Positions 58,026 through 64,000 of a DNA stretch of 64,000 nucleotides are shown piece after piece. Source of the DNA: Hypomyces perniciosus. Lineage: Eukaryota > Ascomycota > Sordariomycetes > Hypocreales > Hypocreaceae. Below the pieces are notes generated by a model that saw only the letters and a program-made list of their open reading frames with translations, had not been told where the DNA came from and searched no databases. Both the position numbers and the translations under genes were made by a program. Location: the NCBI GenBank assembly GCA_008477525.1, contig SPDT01000004.1:2914001-2978000 (forward strand), in the 5' to 3' direction. Position 1 is the stretch's first letter; every line of letters starts with the position of its first letter.

Positions 58026-59695
58026 CTCGTTTTCGCCGAATAATTGATGTCTGGCGCTTCGATAGAGAATGGAGGGCGGGGGTCTGTTGGGATAGAGCGG
58101 TGATGGAGTCAACAAGTTTGTGAGAGTGCTCCGTACTTCGTACTATCGATAATATTTGATTAGTCTCCTAAAAAGTTGAGAAGCCGATGAGACCCGCATC
58201 GGGGCGGCACAAGCCGGGATGCCACTCCGATCAACGCTCATTGTGTCCAACAGCCAATAGGCGCAGTGATTATTTCTAAGCTGCCCAATGCACTCTAGCA
58301 ATTGCGTGATTCTGTCATGAAAGCGAGGTGGAATATTGTATTACTAGTAGGACTTCGTATTCTGGAGAATACGAATTTCAAGAACATCTGGCTAAAAATA
58401 GGTCTCTAAGATGGGGCCAGGCTTTCTCATGCGCACGCCGTAGGGCTTGTGGACTTGGGCTATTTTTGATTGCTTGTTCATAAGTGGGAACTTGGGTTGG
58501 TTCACAAAAGACTGGAAATCGGTATCATTAGCGGGTTAATAATAGCAATACAGTTCTACCTTAGTTGCCGAGACACGAGACAGTCAAGCACACGCCTACA
58601 TCACCAAAGCCATTCATGAAATACGCTGCAATTGTGACTGAAAGTTCATTGCGCCCTATCTACGTATCCAAGCGATTTTCCAAAACCACCGCGGTCCAAA
58701 ACCGAAACACCAAGCCTCCTCGCGCATAAACTCCAGCATCTGAAGTAAAGCCAAGGGACATACTCCAAAAAACAACAAGCCACTGGCCCAAGGGTATAGA
58801 TAGACCCGGTCGCCGCGGAATCCCCTTTCCTACAAAAGAGAAGCCGTACCAACCAAGATCAAACTCCGAGCCGTCCCTCACCTAGATGCTTAAAAAAAGG
58901 GGGTATCACCAACAGAATCGAACAAGTGCCCGTTCACCAGTGAAATATGAAAAAGAACATGAAAAACCATAACCTCATTGTACCTCCTGACGACGAATCC
59001 TCCCTGTTTTCGTCTCGGTCCCACGATGCCTGTTGAATCGAAGAAATGGCGGGCGAAAAGATATTGATTGGAGAAGTGAAGAAAAAGAATCAAGTGGTAT
59101 TCAATTGATGTCCCAGCCAGCGTGGGCACACACACACTCGCACATATACAGGGCGCGCCGTCTAGGAGGGGACAAACAAAGCATCTCAAAGACACTGGCT
59201 GATCTTGCCTGAAGATGAAAACACGGGTTCTGGAGCCATAATCACACAGCCAAGTGTCTACCCTCTGAAAATAACAAGGACGGCGCAACCACATGAAAAT
59301 GATGATATGCAAGGGTGGTGACGCTAGGGAAGAAGTGAAGAAAAGGGGTATTGGTAATAAAGAACAAGAATTAGACCGCCATGCCTTTGCTGGGCGAAAA
59401 GGGCCTGGAGCGATAGGCGACAGGAGTGAAGAGCAGACGTGTCGTGCGTGGAGACTCTGCCCCTTTCCGGCGGAAACGCATTGTCACGTCGTCGGCAGGT
59501 CGTAATGATCATTGATCGTCATGCAGAAGAGGAGTTGATACAAAAGTGCCATAGGCAAATTTTTGCGGGGAAGTGTGTAGACAAAGGAAAGAAAATGGTA
59601 TAATGAGCGAAAAAGACAAAAATGGCTTTGTCAAAATGGTTCAAAAGATGGCCTTCTCGTTTCGTCCCCTCGTTTCCCACATCATACATAGCTCC
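58026..59695. other. Intergenic region
   Basis: About 1.67 kb: LIP5 promoter, then the 3' region of the small GPI-type gene. One TACTTCGTA at 58134-58142. A 140-codon minus-strand frame (58890-59312) lacks any domain and is treated as chance. Confidence 0.55.
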
Positions 59696-60016
59696 TTACA
59701 TCAGGGCGACAGCCAACATGCCGGCAACACCAGCCAGGGCGATCTTGCTGGCGTCAAGAGCAGAGCCGGCGCTGTTGGGGCCCTTTGTAACAACCGGCAC
59801 ATCACTAACAGCAGTGGTAGGCGTGACGACGCCAATGCCGGTTGGCAGGTAAGCGGTGGTGGTGGTGCTGTTGTTCTGTCCGTAAGCGGTGACGGTATGA
59901 ACCTGAGAGAGCGTGACGGTCTTGGTCTGGACGGCGGTGGACGTCACAGTTGTCGTGAGGCCCTGAGCGAGAGCGACGGCCGGCAGAGCGGCGAGGGCGA
60001 TCATGGAGAACTTCAT
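59696..60016 (-). CDS. Small Ser/Thr-rich GPI-anchored wall protein
   Basis: Single exon on the minus strand, 106 residues. It has a signal peptide (MKFSMIALAALPAVALA), a Thr/Val/Ser-rich mature part with an N-glycosylation site (NNST), a likely omega site near GSALDAS, and a C-terminal hydrophobic stretch (IALAGVAGMLAVALM) typical of GPI attachment. No known domain is seen. Proteins of this shape are usually cell wall mannoproteins. It shares the C-terminal Ala/Gly/Met ending style with the fasciclin protein at 5 kb. The ATG at 60016 sits in an AAA-ATG context. The small size and low complexity make orthology hard to judge. Confidence 0.82.
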   Translation of the reverse strand: MKFSMIALAALPAVALAQGLTTTVTSTAVQTKTVTLSQVHTVTAYGQNNSTTTTAYLPTGIGVVTPTTAVSDVPVVTKGPNSAGSALDASKIALAGVAGMLAVALM

Positions 60017-60357
60017 TTTGTCTGTTTCGCTGGGGTTTGTTGTTGTGGATGAGTTGTGTAGAGGCTGAAGATGCGCCAAGCTGATAATATGTCGCGTGAG
60101 GTCGATATATGCGTCGCGCAAGCGTCTAGAGCACTGCAAGCAGGTTGAAAGTGGTGATGGTGTTGTTGTTTGCTTTGCGCTTGTTGTGTTGTGTTGTGGG
60201 TTTGTGTGGGCGCAAGTTGCTGTTCGATTCAAAGAATGTGAGTTGTGGGATACACGGTATCCGGTTATGTTATGCAATGGCGCAATGAACGGGTAAGGCT
60301 TTGCCAACGAAGCCTTCAGGGGTGGATCGAACTGAACTGTCGGGGAGAAGAAGAGAG

Positions 60358-60382
60358 GAGAGAGAGAGAGAGAGAGAGAGAG
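60358..60382. repeat. GA dinucleotide microsatellite
   Basis: About twelve GA units, some 345 bp upstream of the GPI-type gene start; on that gene's strand it reads as a TC tract. Confidence 0.85.
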
Positions 60383-61531
60383 GCAGAAAGCTGGGTGGGC
60401 GGACGAAGACATATAGATATAGATACTACACTTAGGACCGACTAAGGCGCCATCATAGGACCGCATGAGGGCGACTGTGAGGGCGGCATTGGGGCCAGCA
60501 AAACCAATGCTAGTGAGTGCCACTCAGACAAAACCGGGGGTCGTTGCCAGGGTACCTGAGACATGTGTGTCGTATGGCGTGGCAGCTTGGAGGGTATGTA
60601 TTGGGGACCTGGCTCATCCGTTAGTCGCGCAAATGGATGCTGGGTGAAATTAGGGTGTCAGACAGCCAGCCAGCTCTGGCGCCCGTCTCTTTGTCATGGT
60701 TTGACACACGTTGAGGGAAGAAATTCGCTCAAAGGATGATGATGAGGGCTGCTGCCCTTGACGAGGGTCTGATGCATCCTCCGTACAGAGTACAGGTCAT
60801 AGAATAGGCTGTAACATTCCCTCTCCTCGCCCTCATGTAAGTGCCAGTGTACCTCGCAGTACTCCGTACTCCGGAGGTAATACTGTGTTGCGCGGGCGAT
60901 TTCGCCCAACTGCCAGACTTCGGGCTGATATTACATGGTAGTACGAGTAGTACTCCATACCTAGTAGTAGTACTCCGTATATCACAATCAATAAATCATA
61001 TCCGTCCGGCCCCTCCTCCACATTCTGCCCAACCGACCCGAAAACGCCTCCACTAGCAGGGCCTTGTATGGCTCCAGCAAATATTGTGCACAGTGAAAGG
61101 ACTCCTTGGTGTTCTGCCATTGGTGCGACTGGCCCCAGTTTATGCATGAGGTTAAAATTTATTCATTTCCTGGGCAACCGTGATTGGTGTGTCTGGCGTA
61201 TTGTTCCTGCATGGGCAAGGCGCGGTACCTGGCGCTTTGCCGTTCTTGGCAAGATTCAGCTGACATGCCTGCGAGAGCGCGCTGAACTTCCAAAGGTCTC
61301 TTTCGACTTCTGGTGGCCACTCGACCACCCACTCACTAACCAGTATTATTAGCTAGAGGCCAATACTACTACTGATTGCCACAATGCGCACGGAAATGAG
61401 AATTTTTTTCCCTCCTCGTATTTGTTGCACGTTCCCTATATTCCTTTGCACGTCACTTTGCAGGGCTAGTACTACTCCTCCCTACATACACAAAGGATTA
61501 CAACCTCCATCTGCCGAGACCGACAGTTGGG

Positions 61532-61545
61532 CCCCCCCCCCCCCC
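61532..61545. repeat. Poly-C tract of 14
   Basis: An uninterrupted run of C; such runs are prone to sequencing length error. Confidence 0.8.
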
Positions 61546-61789
61546 AGCACAGCGAAATTTTTTTCATCACCTCAGCCGCAATCTCTCACAGGCTGACTCT
61601 TCCGGATGACTCCAGAGAGAAAATAATGACGGCGAGGCCCGTGAATGTGATCGTCACACTAGTACGAGTAGTGCTTCGTACATGACTATGACAAAAATAA
61701 ATACGAGATTAATTACTCCGTAAATATTAATTAATCGCATCTTCCCGCCCCGGATCATCACCCATTATGGTTAGTACATAGGTACTCGG

Positions 61790-61805
61790 TACGAAGTACT
61801 TCGTA
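61790..61805. repeat. Perfect 16-bp palindrome TACGAAGTACTTCGTA
   Basis: Second exact copy of the 16-mer found at 33012-33027. Confidence 0.9.
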
Positions 61806-63758
61806 TTTGCATTTACTGTCGAGTGCCGACACGCCTCACCCGATCTCGTGACGTGTTTTTGTCTGATGCATGCGCCCGCCATGTGGCTCTCCACCATTCA
61901 ACACGCTTGTCACACGCTATTTTTGCTTTGTAAGTTGTGCTGCAGAACGCCAATTAAACAGCCCTTTTTTGTTACGAGTAATACGAAGTACAGACCCCAA
62001 TCCAATCCTTCTTATGCTGTGTCGATCTTGCAGTCACGAGTCGCACGCTGTATCAGCCTTCTGAAACGAGCGCCTCACACCGCATAAACCCGCATCCTCA
62101 AACCGGCTGACGAACTGGCCCTCTACTTCATTTCAGACCATCCAACTCCCAAAACTCCTGAAACATGTACACTCCTCCAGGCCGTGCTCAATGCGACCCC
62201 CATAATGCCACAAGTGTTTCCCGTAAAATAGCCGTCTCGCTACTCGGTTTCGACTCCAGATATCACTCCAGATATCAGTCCTCATACGGCTGGGTCACGA
62301 GGCGATTCACTATACATGTTGTCCCAAATTCGATCTACTCGCCTGCGACATTAAGCCTTCCTCGATTGTCCGTAGTCAATGATGAAAATTGCCATCTGAT
62401 TACTGTTCCTGGCTCTCACAAGTACGGAACATGCGCCTCGGTCAAAACCCCACGACTTCCATTATCTGGTCTGGTGAATAAATTGAAATTCTCTTTGGTG
62501 TGCTCAATCATCTTACAGACGTTCTATTCCGAAAGTTCCATGGATCGACATCCAACTTAGGTCTATGTCGCCGCGACCCTCTATTTGATGGTCCAACGAT
62601 CATAGCCGCATCCATCCCACAAAAAACTGGAGAAGACATAGTGAACTTCATGACCAAATACCATATAACAGTAACACACATGATAGACCAGGATATAAGT
62701 GGATGTTCTGTTAATTTATGTGCGATGGAAAAAAGAAATTGTAGCTCTAATGGATGACCTGAAGCCCGTTTAAGAACTACCTTAGTAAATTAGAGGATCT
62801 TGTTCATTAATGGTTTCCTATAGAGCACTTCGTACACTTACGGTAGAGTCACAGCGTTGGAGTGATATCTTCGCACACGGTTGTTCTCGTATTTGTATTG
62901 AGATGATTTTTGCTTGCACATAATACGTTCTCGTTTACTTGATATCTACGAAAGGTTGAAAGGAAAATCTACGAGTAAAACCTGAGGAGAATTGAGTTTT
63001 TTTTTAAAAAAAGAAAAGAAAAGAAAACAGGATTTTTCATTGCATAAATTCGCATTTTTCGCTTCACAATGTCCATGGTTTGAGTATAGGGTACCACCGA
63101 CACTGTGAACGCCCAAACCAACGCAAATATGAAGGCAGATAATCGTTTCAACATGAGATAACGAGCCATAATATTAAATGAAAGTTATATAATATTGACT
63201 AAAGTCTAGTTAGAGGTTTTCTTTTCTTGTGATTTTTAAAGGAACCTTTAATAGAACGCTGTTAGTAGAGGAGTCTCGCCTGAACGATCCGAAAGCACTG
63301 TGATACGGTTGTACTTCGTAGTGAGCAGCCTTCTTGGAGTCCGGAGGTGGGAGATTTCGGTTCATGGAGCTACGGATCAGGGGTGAATCTCTAGATGATG
63401 AGCGCAGAAGATCAACAATGGAGACCTTTCCGGGCCAGATAATCGTATGTCTGGCAGGGGAAACCAGGGAAATATGGAGGCATTAGTGGAATATTTGTAA
63501 ACCGAATGTTGAGAGCTGCCCAAGACAATGGGGAAATAGGGTGCAAATTAAATTGAAGGGATGTAAACGCCAAATACAAAGCTTATACTGTAGTATTTAG
63601 CCAATTTGAAACCTTTTTAAGCAACGTAGCATGTAATTTATATATATTATGTGCACTCCCCATCAATAACATTGTCAGATAAGTCCCCTGAGATGTTCTC
63701 TGTTGTAGAGCATGCCGAAAGCTATGCGGTTTGCACCTGGCCAAGTTCCAGGACCGAT

Positions 63759-64000
63759 TTATTTATTGCGGATGTGAGAACCCTCGATCTTGCCTTTATT
63801 CTGGCCAACTTGTAACCCTCGATTCTCACCACTGAAGGTAATGTTGAATTGTGCTCTTTCCTTGTCATCTTCCTCTGTAGTAGCAATCACCTTGACCCAC
63901 CCGTCTAGTTCTTCCCAAAAGAGCTGAAAGTGAGCGTCATTTTCACTCGCAACTTCCACCATGCTCTGGTGTGTGGTCTTGAGTCGGAAAGGCTCTGGAC
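63759..64000 (-). CDS. C-terminal part of a protein ending in an amyloid-like signalling motif
   Basis: A minus-strand frame stays open from the window edge to a stop at 63759-63761, about 79 residues visible, with the rest outside. The end contains FSGENRGLQVGQNKGKI, which fits a G-x-N-x-G-x-Q-x-G-x-N-x-G pattern. I know similar spaced Asn/Gly/Gln motifs from fungal NLR-associated amyloid signalling (sigma-type motifs on Ses/HeLo-like effectors and their NLR partners), where effectors carry the motif at the C-terminus, as here. The preceding helix-rich part (FQLFWEELDGWVKVIATT) is not assigned. Introns could alter the picture, and the identity is tentative. Confidence 0.5.
   Translation of the reverse strand, partial: PEPFRLKTTHQSMVEVASENDAHFQLFWEELDGWVKVIATTEEDDKERAQFNITFSGENRGLQVGQNKGKIEGSHIRNK

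Larger units (their letters stand above)
60017..63758. other. Gene-poor, increasingly AT-rich region
   Basis: About 3.7 kb. It contains a GA microsatellite upstream of the GPI-type gene, a 14-base C run at 61532-61545, many TACTCCGTA-type motifs (60860, 60971, 61714, 61790, 61797, 61982, 63312), and AT-rich DNA from about 62500. No gene is supported; open frames of 131 and 85 codons (62165 and 62500) show no family features and could be decayed relics. Confidence 0.5.

Noticed and set aside
58890..59312. Minus-strand frame of 140 codons downstream of the GPI-type gene
   Set aside because: No conserved motif, and it probably lies in the 3' region of that gene.
62165..62757. Two overlapping plus-strand frames (131 and 85 codons)
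   Set aside because: Protein-like at first sight, but no family features, in AT-rich DNA with a small local duplication of CTCCAGATATCA near 62250; possibly a relic, not supported as a gene.
62969..63169. Minus-strand frame of 66 codons with a signal-peptide-like start
   Set aside because: Short, and its C-terminus is coded by an A-rich low-complexity run; a hydrophobic start alone is weak evidence.

Overview
This window is nuclear DNA from a filamentous ascomycete, most likely a sordariomycete and plausibly in Hypocreales. The order is an inference from protein style, intron style and intergenic motifs, not from a search. The support is short introns of about 50-90 bp with GT..AG ends and CTGAC-like branch points, A at -3 start contexts, gene spacing of 0.2-5 kb on both strands, and typical Pezizomycotina proteins. 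No prokaryotic operons, rRNA, tRNA, CRISPR array or intact transposon were recognised.

Layout, left to right. 1-7 kb: a CYP52-clan cytochrome P450, an RNPS1-like SR/RRM protein and a secreted fasciclin-domain protein. 7-18 kb: two long non-coding stretches rich in a short palindromic motif (TACTCCGTA / TACTTCGTA and reverse complements), flanking a membrane-anchored GH16 glucanase-like protein. 18-29 kb: the conserved surface-growth glycosyltransferase GT2, an eEF3-family ABC ATPase (best fit New1/Elf1) and an Erf2 palmitoyltransferase. 30-34 kb: a small mitochondrial-looking protein, phosphoserine phosphatase and an alpha/beta hydrolase. 34-37 kb: an AT-rich, gene-free island. 37-48 kb: PAPS reductase (Met16), Tyw3, Mic19, a ferric-reductase-type flavocytochrome and a Met8/Met1-type siroheme synthase. 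48-58 kb: GH47 mannosidase, Rsm22, a membrane thioredoxin, a SPOUT RNA methyltransferase and lipoyl synthase. 58-64 kb: a small GPI-type wall protein, a long AT-rich gene-poor stretch, and at the right edge the C-terminus of a protein ending in an amyloid-signalling-like motif.

How the genes fit together. Most are core functions, but there are loose themes. PAPS reductase and siroheme synthase (cofactor of sulfite reductase) are both sulfate-assimilation genes about 8 kb apart, with a ferric reductase converging on the siroheme gene. Rsm22, lipoyl synthase, Mic19 and the 129-aa protein are mitochondrial. Tyw3, Rsm22 and the SPOUT protein are RNA-modification or methyltransferase-like proteins. 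GT2, GH16, GH47, fasciclin and the GPI protein concern the cell wall or surface.

I saw no clear new multi-gene system. The best leads are the highly over-represented 9-bp palindromic intergenic motif family (about 40 copies), a probable GC-AG intron that restores a conserved-looking C-terminus to the thioredoxin gene, and the amyloid-like motif at the right edge.
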